NCBI GenBank assembly: GCA_944387455.1 | Contig: CALXEY010000007.1 | Location: forward strand, 1 to 34,972 | Direction: 5' to 3' | From: an uncultured Clostridia bacterium | GTDB taxonomy: Bacteria > Bacillota > Clostridia > TANB77 > CAG-508 | Length of the DNA: 34,972 nucleotides | Part shown: positions 1-7,427 of the stretch, one piece after another | Layout of the letters: each line of letters begins with the position of its first letter | Numbering within the stretch: the first letter of the stretch is position 1 | Position numbers and translations under genes: made by a program | The notes under the pieces: model-generated | What the model was told of the DNA's origin: nothing | Seen by the model: only the letters and a program-made list of their open reading frames with translations | The model's database searches: none

Positions 1-6
1 TTTTTT

Positions 7-80
7 GCAGGTGTAGTTCAATGGTAGAACCTTAGCCTTCCAAGCTAATGACGTGGGTTCGATTCCCACTACCTGCTCCA
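7..80 (+). tRNA. tRNA-Gly (anticodon TCC), CCA encoded
   Basis: A full cloverleaf can be folded by eye: acceptor 7-13 with 70-76 (one G-T pair), D arm 16-30 with GG in the loop, anticodon stem 32-36/44-48, T arm 53-69, and CCA at 78-80. The anticodon loop 37-43 is a normal seven bases, CTTCCAA, with anticodon TCC at 39-41, so it should read GGA and GGG and perhaps all GGN. This matters for the CGG recoding sites, since GGN is the codon read after each shift. The base 3' of the anticodon is A, not G, so this tRNA is not itself an obvious four-base CGGN reader. The D-loop GG and the normal T loop argue for a translational tRNA and not a peptidoglycan-only one. Confidence 0.97.
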
Positions 81-82
81 TA

Positions 83-113
83 AAATACCTAGAGATTTTC
101 TCTAGGTATTTTT
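83..113 (+). terminator. Intrinsic terminator after tRNA-Gly
   Basis: A perfect 12-bp stem, AAATACCTAGAG at 83-94 and its complement at 100-111, with a 5-base loop and a T run. It lies 3 bases after the tRNA CCA end. Confidence 0.9.
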
Positions 114-122
114 AAAATTTAG

Positions 123-151
123 TTGTAAAATTTCGTAAATTAGTGTAAAAT
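123..151 (+). promoter_or_regulatory. Promoter for the FemX-like gene and alr
   Basis: TTGTAA at 123-128, a 17-base spacer and TAAAAT at 146-151, followed 40 bases later by the gene start. The same spacing and -10 form recur before several other genes here. Confidence 0.6.
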
Positions 152-190
152 ACGTTTAGATTGTAAATAATAAATAGGAGTGATAAAAAA

Positions 191-1246
191 ATGAGATTCG
201 TAACAGATGAAGAATCAAAAAAACAATACAAAGAATTTTTAGAAAATCATGAAAGATGTAATTTTCAACAATCATTAGAATGGGCAGAAGTAAAAAAGCC
301 AAACTGGAAACCAGAAGTAATTTTAGCAGAAGACGAAGAAGGAAATATAATAGGTTCACTATGTGTATGGGTTAGAAAAATGCCTATATTTGGAAATATG
401 TTATATTCACCAAGAGGACCTGTATGTGATATACACGATATAGAAGTTATGAAACAGTTAACAGACGGAGTAAAAGAATTAGGAAAAAAATATAATGCAT
501 TTGTACTAAGAAATGAACCAGACATATTAAGTTCAGACGAAGCATATAGAGAAATAGTAACAACACTAGGTTATAAAATAAAAGATGATGCAAAAGACTT
601 TAAAGATGAAATACAACCAAGATATGTATTTAGGTTAGATATAAAAGATAAAACAGAAGAAGAGGTAATGGCAGGGTTTAAACAAAAATGGAGATATAAT
701 ATAAGGCTTGCTGGAAGAAAAGGAGTAACTATAAAAGAAGGAACAAAAGAAGATTTAAAAGACTTCCACAAAATAATGGTAGAAACAGGAAAAAGAGACG
801 GTTTTATAATACGTCCATTAGAATATTTTGAAAAAATGTATGATTGTTTAGGAGACCATATGAAAGTACTGATGGCATATTATGAAGGAAAACCAATATC
901 AGGAGTAATACCAATCTTTTATGGAAATAAAACTTGGTATTTATATGGAGCAAGCAGTAATGAACATAGAAATTTAATGCCAAATTACCTATTACAATGG
1001 GAAATGATAAAAATGGCAATTAGAAGAAAAGACGATGTATATGATTTTAGAGGAGTATCAGGAGTAGTAGATGAAAATCACCCACAATATGGTTTATATA
1101 GATTTAAACAAGGTTTTGGAGCAACATTTACAGAATTTATAGGTGAAGTATATTATCCATTTAAACCATTTATATATAAATTATATAAATTCTCAGAAAA
1201 AACTTTTAGAACATTAAGACAAATAAAAAGTAAATTAACAAAATAA
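191..1246 (+). CDS. FemAB/FemX-like peptidyltransferase
   Basis: A 351-residue protein that resembles the FemAB/MurM family, which use aminoacyl-tRNA to add amino acids to the peptidoglycan stem peptide at the membrane. The support is overall family resemblance: a split GNAT-like layout with FQQSLEWAEVK near the N terminus, YSPRGPVCD near residue 75, QKWRYNIRLAGRKGV near residue 165, and the C-terminal YDFRGVSG block near residue 285. The length is usual for the family (about 340-420). The ATG at 191 follows TAGGAG at 175-180. The gene starts about 110 bases after a tRNA-Gly, which may be chance, since that tRNA has normal translational features. alr follows after 11 bases, so a joint role in cell-wall building is likely. 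The added amino acid cannot be told from sequence. Confidence 0.85.
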   Translation: MRFVTDEESKKQYKEFLENHERCNFQQSLEWAEVKKPNWKPEVILAEDEEGNIIGSLCVWVRKMPIFGNMLYSPRGPVCDIHDIEVMKQLTDGVKELGKKYNAFVLRNEPDILSSDEAYREIVTTLGYKIKDDAKDFKDEIQPRYVFRLDIKDKTEEEVMAGFKQKWRYNIRLAGRKGVTIKEGTKEDLKDFHKIMVETGKRDGFIIRPLEYFEKMYDCLGDHMKVLMAYYEGKPISGVIPIFYGNKTWYLYGASSNEHRNLMPNYLLQWEMIKMAIRRKDDVYDFRGVSGVVDENHPQYGLYRFKQGFGATFTEFIGEVYYPFKPFIYKLYKFSEKTFRTLRQIKSKLTK

Positions 1247-1257
1247 AGGAGAAAATC

Positions 1258-2378
1258 TTGAGTACTCTAGTAATTAATAAAAAAGATTTATTGGAAAATA
1301 TAGAAAGAATAAAAGAATTAGTAGAAAAAAACGGAAAAGATGATAAAGGTAATTCTTTAAAAATAATAGCAGTTGTAAAAGCAAATGGATATGGTTTAGG
1401 AATAGTAGAATTTACAAAAATATTAATATCTAAAGGAATAAAAAGCTTTGCAGTTGCAACAAAAGATGAAGCATATATTTTAAGAGAAGCAGGAATAAAA
1501 GAAGAAATATTATTATTAACACCAAATAGTAACAAAGAGGACATAAAAAAGTTAATAGATAATGATATAATATTAACATTAAGCTCAAAAGAAGATGCAA
1601 AAAGTATAGAAAGTGTTGGAAAAGAATTAAATAAAAAAATAAGAGTACATTTAAAAATAGATACAGGGTTTGGAAGATATGGTTTTATATATTCAAATAG
1701 AGAAGAAATGATAGAAACTCTAAAACCACTAGAACATATAAAAATAGAAGGAACATATTCACACTTTTCAGTTAGCTTTTTTGATGAAAAATATACAAAA
1801 TTACAATTTGAAAGATTCATAAATGTAATAGAAGTATTAAAATTGAACGAAATAGAAACAGGCTTGCTACATATAAGTAATTCATCAGCATTTGTAAAGT
1901 TCCCATATATGAATTTAAATGCAGTAAGAATAGGTTCAGCATTTCTTCGGAAGACTATCTTTTGATAACTTTCTAAAATTAAATAAAATAGGATATCTAG
2001 AAAGTGAAGTCATAGAAATAAAAGAATTACCTAAAAAATTTAATATAGGATATTCAAACTCATATAAAACAAAGAAAACAACAAAAATAGCAGTTGTAGA
2101 TTGTGGATATATGCAAGGGTTTAATGTAAAAGCAGAAGATGATTTATTTAGATTTGTAGATAAATTACGAATTTTAAAAAATGATATAAAAAAACTATTT
2201 AAAAAACAAGCATTATTTGTTAAAATAAATAATGAAAAAATAAAAGTATTAGGAAGAGTGCGGTGCATATCATATTGTGTTAGATGTAACAGATAAAGAA
2301 GTTCAAATTGGTGATAAAGTAGAAATAGAAATAAACCCCAAATTTGTAGATTCTAGCATAAGAAGGGAGTACAGATAA
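1258..2378 (+). CDS. alr: Alanine racemase, read through two CGG +1 shifts
   Basis: Alanine racemase makes D-alanine from L-alanine with PLP for peptidoglycan. The N-terminal PLP barrel carries the lysine motif AVVKANGYGLG with K41. The start is TTG at 1258 behind AAAGGAG. The frame runs to an in-frame CGG at 1948 (after residue 230). Skipping one base gives RIGSAFL-GRLSFDNF and a second open stretch of 104 codons. At 2261 another in-frame CGG occurs. Skipping one base again gives LGRV-GAYHIVLDVTD and a last stretch of 38 codons ending in TAA at 2376-2378. The sum is 372 residues, the normal length of the family, with nothing missing or extra. Without both shifts the enzyme would lack its C-terminal barrel, which carries essential residues. 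The next gene starts directly after the stop. I treat it as functional and not as a pseudogene. Confidence 0.9.
1948..1950 (+). other. CGG +1 recoding site 1 (alr)
   Basis: Context is GCA TTT CTT C GGA AGA CTA. In the upstream frame CGG is read and a stop comes 4 codons later. Skipping the C gives SAFL-GRLS and restores alr. Confidence 0.88.
2261..2263 (+). other. CGG +1 recoding site 2 (alr)
   Basis: Context is GGA AGA GTG C GGT GCA TAT. In the frame used after site 1, CGG is in phase. Skipping the C gives GRV-GAYHIVLDVTD, as in the C-terminal domain of alr/VanT-type racemases. Confidence 0.88.
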
Positions 2379-3470
2379 ATGGAAGAAAAAGACAAAAAAG
2401 AAGAAATAAAAAAAGAAAATAACAGTGATATTGATGAAAAAATATTAAAAGCAGGTTTTTTTAAGAAAGTTTGGTATTCAATAACAAAAATTGAAAAATA
2501 CCCAAATATGTCAGCACAAGGTTTTGGAAAAGCAATTAGTTATTTAGCAAAAATAGTAGCTATACTTGCTATAATAGTAAGTTTAGGTATGATATATCAA
2601 ACATATGGCATAATAGAAGAAGGTGTAGAATATCTAGAAAATAGTTTTCCTGAATTTTCATATAAAGACGGAATTTTAGATGTATCATCAGAAGGAGCAA
2701 TAACAATATCAGCAGAAGATTCTTACGTAGGTGAAACTATAATAGACACAAAAACAGATGATGAAACAGTTAAAAATGACTATGTAAATAAAGTAACTAA
2801 TGCAGGTGGAGGAATTGTAGTTTTAAAAGATGAAATTAGAATTAAAAATTCATCTGTTGCAGGGGTAATAACTTATTCATATAAAGAAACAATAGATAAA
2901 ATGGGAATAACAGAATTTAATAAACAAGATGTAATAAATTATATACAAAGTGGACAAATGGTATCTTTATATGTAAGTGTATTTTTAACAAACTTTATAT
3001 ATGTATTTATGATGTTCTTCTTAGATAGCATTGTAAGTGCACTATTCTTAAGTTTCTTTGGATATTTTGCAGCGTGGCTTGCTAGAATAAAAATGAGATA
3101 TGTTGCAATATTTAATATGGCAGTATATGCACTTACATTATCAACTATCTTAAATATGATATATTTAGGAATAAACATATTTATACAATTTGAAATGGAA
3201 TATTTCCAAGTGATGTATGTAACCGTCGCAGCAATATATTTAGTAGCAGCAATATTTATATTAAAAAGTGAATTTATAAAAAAACAAATGGAACTTATGA
3301 AAATAGCAGAAGCACAAGAAATAATAAAAAAACAAATGGAAGAAAAAGAACAAGAAGAAAAAGATAGAAAAGAAAGAGAAGAAAGAAAGAAAAAAGATAA
3401 GGAAGAAGAAAAAAAGAAAAAAGAAAAAGATGAAAATACAGGAGAAGAACCAGAAGGTTCTGGAGCTTAA
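2379..3470 (+). CDS. DUF1189-like multi-pass membrane protein
   Basis: A 363-residue protein. A charged N terminus (1-25) is followed by a segment like the DUF1189 start ([18 protein letters not shown]), one membrane segment near residues 52-73, an outside domain of about 115 residues containing [13 protein letters not shown], and four or so more membrane segments between about 190 and 300. The last 60 residues are a lysine- and glutamate-rich coiled tail. The order of membrane segment, soluble domain and membrane cluster fits DUF1189 proteins, whose job is not established. It starts on the base after the alr stop and lies 19 bases before ftsH, so it is probably co-transcribed with both. The family call rests on the N-terminal motif and topology only. 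Confidence 0.7.
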   Translation: MEEKDKKEEIKKENNSDIDEKILKAGFFKKVWYSITKIEKYPNMSAQGFGKAISYLAKIVAILAIIVSLGMIYQTYGIIEEGVEYLENSFPEFSYKDGILDVSSEGAITISAEDSYVGETIIDTKTDDETVKNDYVNKVTNAGGGIVVLKDEIRIKNSSVAGVITYSYKETIDKMGITEFNKQDVINYIQSGQMVSLYVSVFLTNFIYVFMMFFLDSIVSALFLSFFGYFAAWLARIKMRYVAIFNMAVYALTLSTILNMIYLGINIFIQFEMEYFQVMYVTVAAIYLVAAIFILKSEFIKKQMELMKIAEAQEIIKKQMEEKEQEEKDRKEREERKKKDKEEEKKKKEKDENTGEEPEGSGA

Positions 3471-3489
3471 AGGGGAAGAAGGAGAAAAG

Positions 3490-5296
3490 ATGAGTAAAGA
3501 AAAGAAAAACAATAGAAATAGGGATAAGAAAAAAAGAAATCAATTAATATTACTTATAGTATTATTAGTAGTATTAGTTATATTATCAGCACTTACAATT
3601 TATTTAATGGATAATAAACAAAAAGAAGAAGAAAATACTTTAGCATATACAGATTTGATAAATGAAATAAATGCTCAAAATGTAGAGAGTGTAGAAATGA
3701 GAACAGGGAGTACAACAGCTAAAGTAAAATTGAAAAATGAAGAAGAAGAAAAAACAACAATACTTCCAAATGTTGAAAGTTTCATAGACTTATTACAGAC
3801 AAAAGTAGAAGAAGGAAATGAAATTGAATTGATACAAAAACCAAGAAGTGTTTTATCACAATTACCAAGTATAATAATTTCATTTCTACCAACAGCTATT
3901 ATGCTTGCATTATTTATAATGTTATTCCAAATGCAAGGACTTGGAGAAAAAGGAAAAGTATATGATGATACAGAAAGAAAATCAAAAGTAAAATTTGATG
4001 ATGTTGCAGGTTTAGATGAAGAAAAACAAGAAATGATGGAAATAGTAGACTTTTTAAAAAGACCAGAAAAATATACAAAAATGGGAGCAAGAGTACCAAA
4101 AGGAGTTTTACTTTATGGAAAACCAGGAACAGGAAAAACATTAATTGCAAAAGCAATAGCAGGTGAAGCAGATGTACCATTTATTTCAATGAGTGGTTCA
4201 GAATTTATAGAAATGTTTGCAGGACTTCGGAGCTTCTCGTGTTAGAAAATTATTTGAAAGAGCAAGAAAATTAGCTCCTTGTATAGTATTTATAGATGAA
4301 ATAGATGCAATAGGTTCTAGAAGAACTTCAAATAGTGGAGCAGAAACAGAAAATAACCAAACATTAAACCAATTATTAGTAGAAATGGACGGCTTTAGTT
4401 CAGAAGAAACAATAATTGTACTTGCTGCAACAAACAGACCGGAAATGTTAGATAAAGCACTTTTAAGACCTGGTAGATTTGATAGAAGAATAACAATACC
4501 AACACCAGACTTAAAAGGTAGATTAGATATACTAAAAATTCATAGTAAAGATAAAAAATTAGCAGAAGACGTGAATTTAGAGAGTATAGCAGAAGATACA
4601 GCAGGCTTTACTGGAGCAGAACTTGAAAATATATTAAATGAAGCAGCAATAATTGCAACTAAAAATAAAAATGAAGATATAGAAAATTCTGATATAGAAG
4701 AAGCGGTTAAGAAAGTAACAGTAGGACTAGAAAAAAGAGAAAGAAAATATTCAGAAAAAGATAAAAGATTAACAGCATATCACGAAGCAGGACACGCAGT
4801 TGTAAGTAGATATTTACCTACTCAAACTAATGTAAAAGAAATATCAATAATACCAAGAGGAGTTGCCGGCGGATATACAATGTATAAATCTGATGAAGAT
4901 AAATATTATATATCAAAAACAGAAATGGAAGAAAAACTAATTGCACTTCTTGGTGGTAGAGCAGCAGAAAAATTAGTTATAAATGATATCTCAACAGGAG
5001 CAAGTAATGATATAGAAGTAGCAACAAATATTGCAAGAGATATGGTAACAAAATATGGTATGAGTGATAAATTAGGACCAATAGATTTCCAAGGAAAAGA
5101 ACCATATGAAATGCAAATGTTTGGAGAAAATATAGGTGATAAAATAGGTGCAGAAGTTAAAGAATTGATAGATACAGCATACAACAGAGCAATTGAATTA
5201 TTAAAAGAACATAGAGACAAACTAGATTTAATTGCAGAAGAACTTCTTAAAAATGAAAAAATTAATGAAGAACAATTTGAAAAATTCTTTAAATAG
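3490..5296 (+). CDS. ftsH: ATP-dependent zinc metalloprotease FtsH, read through one CGG +1 shift
   Basis: A membrane-bound AAA+ protease that degrades damaged and regulatory membrane proteins. Visible in order: membrane segment about 18-40, outside domain, second membrane segment about 124-148, Walker A GKPGTGKT at 210-217, pore-loop region EMFAGL at 241-246, then an in-frame CGG at 4228. Skipping one base gives [15 protein letters not shown], the family sequence. After it come Walker B VFIDEID, arginine-finger region RPGRFDRRI, and the zinc motif HEAGH at about 431-435. The total is 601 residues, a normal length. The ATG at 3490 has a strong GAAGGAG site. An upstream in-frame ATG at 3430 inside the previous gene is less likely. 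Without the shift the product would stop 5 codons later and lack both the ATPase core and the protease. The TAG stop overlaps a dispersed repeat. Confidence 0.95.
4228..4230 (+). other. CGG +1 recoding site 3 (ftsH)
   Basis: Context is GCA GGA CTT C GGA GCT TCT CGT. Skipping the C gives AGL-GASRV, matching the near-invariant FtsH block FVGVGASRV. Reading on in frame gives a stop after 4 codons. Confidence 0.93.
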
Positions 5297-5341
5297 GGAC
5301 GTTTCATTTGCGACCTTTTAGTCGCATTTGGAACACATCTT
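5296..5341 (+). repeat. Dispersed stop-linked repeat, copy 1
   Basis: About 46 bases that begin GGGACGTTTC right on the TAG stop of ftsH and end in ACACATCTT. The middle holds a hairpin, TGCGAC-CTTTTA-GTCGCA (5309-5326). Near-identical copies lie at 25103-25148 and 34107-34152. Confidence 0.9.
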
Positions 5342-5345
5342 ACTA

Positions 5346-5380
5346 AAAATATGATATTTTATTATCATATTTTTTCTTTT
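5346..5380 (+). terminator. Intrinsic terminator after ftsH
   Basis: AAAATATGATA at 5346-5356 pairs with 5363-5373 around a 6-base loop, followed by a long T-rich run. It is all A-T apart from one G-C pair, so it may be weak. Confidence 0.65.
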
Positions 5381-5383
5381 TTC

Positions 5384-5412
5384 TTGTAACTAAAAAAATG
5401 GTGTGTTAAAAT
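5384..5412 (+). promoter_or_regulatory. Promoter for 5441-7005 genes
   Basis: TTGTAA at 5384-5389, a 17-base spacer and TAAAAT at 5407-5412 with an upstream TGT (extended -10). It lies 28 bases before the start codon at 5441. Confidence 0.65.
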
Positions 5413-5440
5413 AAATATAGATTTTTTGGGAGGTATTAGT

Positions 5441-6112
5441 ATGCGTAAAATGCTTGCAATTATAGTAATATTAGTAATTATTTTTATAAGTATGGTAATA
5501 TATAAAAATGTACGAATAAGTAATAATGAAAATAATAATGTAAGCGTAGAAGAAATAGGAAAGATAGAAGAAAAAATAAAAAGCATATATATGTGGAAAG
5601 AAGTAACTGGTGAAGCTTTACCAGAATTCCAAGATATTAATAATGCGAATGAAAAATGGATATGGGAAGTTGTAAAAAATAATTTACAGAATTATGAAGT
5701 AACATATGAAGAAATAGAAGAAGAAGCAAAATTACTATTTGGAGAAAAATTTAATAAACAGTTTCCAAAAGAAGGAAATGAGAGTTTTATTTATAATTCA
5801 GAAACAAATAAATATACAGCAACAGAAGTAGAACTAGACCAAGAAGAAGATTCGTTTTTATTAGAAAATATAGTAAAAACCGAAAGTGGATATGAAGTAG
5901 AAATATTAGAATATTTAGAAGATTATAGTCAAGAAAACAGTGTTGTAATAAAAAATACAAATGAAGAAGAAATAGGAAGAGTAGGTATAGATGACAGTGA
6001 AACAAAAGTACAAGAAATTGTGAAAAATAATAAAGATAGATTTATAAAAAAGAAAATATATATTAAAAATGAAAACAATAATTTAGTAATAGAAAGAGTA
6101 GAAAAATGTTAG
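5441..6112 (+). CDS. Unknown protein with one N-terminal membrane anchor
   Basis: A 223-residue protein of unknown function. It starts MRKMLAIIVILVIIFISMVI, a single membrane segment or uncleaved signal at about residues 4-22, and the rest is acidic, glutamate-rich and predicted outside the cell. No cysteine for lipid attachment follows the segment. I see no enzyme motif. The ATG at 5441 is chosen because GGGAGG lies 8 bases before it; an in-frame TTG at 5426 overlaps that site and is unlikely. Its end overlaps the start of the next gene by 7 bases (ATGTTAG), so translation of the two is probably coupled. Confidence 0.7.
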   Translation: MRKMLAIIVILVIIFISMVIYKNVRISNNENNNVSVEEIGKIEEKIKSIYMWKEVTGEALPEFQDINNANEKWIWEVVKNNLQNYEVTYEEIEEEAKLLFGEKFNKQFPKEGNESFIYNSETNKYTATEVELDQEEDSFLLENIVKTESGYEVEILEYLEDYSQENSVVIKNTNEEEIGRVGIDDSETKVQEIVKNNKDRFIKKKIYIKNENNNLVIERVEKC

Positions 6113-7005
6113 AAGGATTAGAAAGTTGTACATTATGCCCACATATGTGCAAAGTAAATAGAACACTTGGTAAAATCGGAAGATGTAAGTCAACTGTAAA
6201 TATAAAATTAGGCTTATATTCAACACATAATTTTGAAGAACCAATAATTAGTGGTAAAAACGGCTCTGGAACAGTCTTTTTCTCAAATTGTAATTTAAAC
6301 TGTGTTTTCTGTCAAAATTACGAAATAAGCCAAAAAGGGAAAGGTAAAGAAATAACAATAGAAGATTTAGCAAATATATTTTTAGAGCAACAAGAAAAAG
6401 GTGTGGAAAATATAAATTTAGTAACACCAACAAGTTATGTTATTCAAATAATAGAAGCAATAAAAATAGCTAGAAAAAAAGGGCTAAAATTACCAATAGT
6501 GTATAACACAAATGGATATGAAAATATAGAAACAATTAAAATGTTAAATGGATATATAGATATTTATTTACCAGATTTAAAATATTATTATGATGAATTA
6601 GGAAAGAAATATTCTAAAATAGATAATTATTTTGAAACAGCAACAAACGCAATTAAAGAAATGCAAAAACAGGTTGGAAAAACAGTTATAAATGAAAATG
6701 GAGTTATGGAAAAAGGTTTAATTGTAAGACATTTAGTACTTCCAGGTCATATAGAAAATAGTAAAAAAATCTTAAAATGGTTAAAAGAAAATATTAATAA
6801 AGAAAATTATGTAAGTATAATGGCACAATATTTTCCTACTTATTTAGCTAAAGAAAAAGAAGAATATAAAGATATAAATAGAAAATTAACTAAAGATGAG
6901 TGGAAAGAAATAGAAGAATATGTATATAAATTAGATTTTAAAAATGGTTTTATTCAAGAATTAGGAGAACACGAAGAAGAATATGTTCCAAAATGGTGGG
7001 AATAA
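6106..7005 (+). CDS. Radical SAM protein of the PflX/COG1313 type
   Basis: A 299-residue radical SAM protein. The SAM cluster motif C62-xxx-C66-xx-C69 sits in SNCNLNCVFCQN. The N terminus carries a second cysteine set (C8, C11, C15, C27) in SCTLCPHMCKVNR, which is typical of the COG1313 group annotated as PflA-like activating enzymes of unknown substrate. Later blocks such as LVTPTSYV, YLPDLKYY and VRHLVLPGH also fit. The end, LGEHEEEYVPKWW, is complete. It overlaps the upstream anchored-protein gene by 7 bases. No glycyl-radical enzyme lies in the window, so the target is unknown. Confidence 0.88.
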   Translation: MLEGLESCTLCPHMCKVNRTLGKIGRCKSTVNIKLGLYSTHNFEEPIISGKNGSGTVFFSNCNLNCVFCQNYEISQKGKGKEITIEDLANIFLEQQEKGVENINLVTPTSYVIQIIEAIKIARKKGLKLPIVYNTNGYENIETIKMLNGYIDIYLPDLKYYYDELGKKYSKIDNYFETATNAIKEMQKQVGKTVINENGVMEKGLIVRHLVLPGHIENSKKILKWLKENINKENYVSIMAQYFPTYLAKEKEEYKDINRKLTKDEWKEIEEYVYKLDFKNGFIQELGEHEEEYVPKWWE

Positions 7006-7035
7006 AGTTCTTTGTCGAAATATGGAAAGCGAAAG

Positions 7036-7084
7036 TGATTGAATTGTATCTAAGTTTATGATATAATTCAATCATTATTTTTCT
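7036..7084 (+). terminator. Possible terminator after the radical SAM gene
   Basis: TGATTGAATT at 7036-7045 pairs with AATTCAATCA at 7065-7074, with GTATC/GATAT extending the stem, then TTATTTTT. The same bases also contain a good promoter, so one of the two readings may be wrong, or both may apply. Confidence 0.5.
7039..7067 (+). promoter_or_regulatory. Promoter candidate for hicA
   Basis: TTGAAT at 7039-7044, a 17-base spacer and TATAAT at 7062-7067 with TGA just before it (extended -10). The first start codon downstream is hicA at 7160, leaving a leader of about 85 bases. Confidence 0.5.
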
Positions 7085-7159
7085 TGGAATTTTAAGTCAA
7101 AAGTTAATTCTAAAAAATTTCATTTTAAATAAAAAGTGGGGCAAGAAAGAAGGTGAAAA

Positions 7160-7364
7160 ATGACTTTTAGAGAAGTAGAAAAAATCTTGCTTGATGACGG
7201 GTGGTATAAGTATAAGGTAACAGGAGCTCATTATCAATATAAACATAAGATAAAATCACGGAAAAATAACAATTGCAAGACATACAAAAGACATAAAAAG
7301 AACAACTATTTTTAGTATTCTAAAAGAAGCAAAAATTGATAAAAATAAAATTAAAAATTTGTAG
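7160..7364 (+). CDS. hicA: HicA-like mRNA interferase toxin, orphan, read through one CGG +1 shift
   Basis: A 67-residue HicA-type protein, found only when one base is skipped. The first 33 codons give MTFREVEKILLDDGWY followed by TGAHYQYKHKIKS, with the catalytic-type histidine H24 in the family's GSHHQF position. An in-frame CGG at 7259 follows. Skipping its C gives S-GKITIARHTKDIKRTT and then FSILKEAKI, the second half of HicA, ending in TAG at 7362-7364. The length is normal for HicA. A ribosome site AGAAGG precedes the ATG at 7160. HicA toxins cleave mRNA and are usually held in check by HicB, encoded next door, but no hicB-like frame follows before the next gene at 7428. It may be a solitary toxin, a relic, or controlled from elsewhere. 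Confidence 0.8.
7259..7261 (+). other. CGG +1 recoding site 4 (hicA)
   Basis: Context is ATA AAA TCA C GGA AAA ATA ACA. Skipping the C joins the two halves of HicA as KS-GKITIARH. Reading on in the upstream frame gives KNNNCKTYKRHKKNNYF, unlike HicA. Confidence 0.82.
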
Positions 7365-7381
7365 AAATTAAAAAAAACATA

Positions 7382-7390
7382 TGATATACT
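7382..7390 (+). promoter_or_regulatory. Extended -10 promoter for the flavoprotein-thyA-folA-cca group
   Basis: TGATATACT at 7382-7390 is an extended -10 element. No well-spaced -35 is clear (TTGTAG ends 20 bases before the -10 box). It lies 37 bases before the start at 7428. Confidence 0.45.
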
Positions 7391-7427
7391 TTTAGAGGTT
7401 AAAGATATAAAAAAGGATGTGGTCATT

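Noticed and set aside
7..80. Peptidoglycan-only tRNA-Gly for the FemX-like enzyme
   Set aside because: The D-loop GG and a standard T loop are present, so it looks like a normal elongator tRNA.
7365..7427. A hicB gene after hicA
   Set aside because: Only about 60 bases separate hicA from the flavoprotein gene, with no open frame, even when CGG shifts are allowed.
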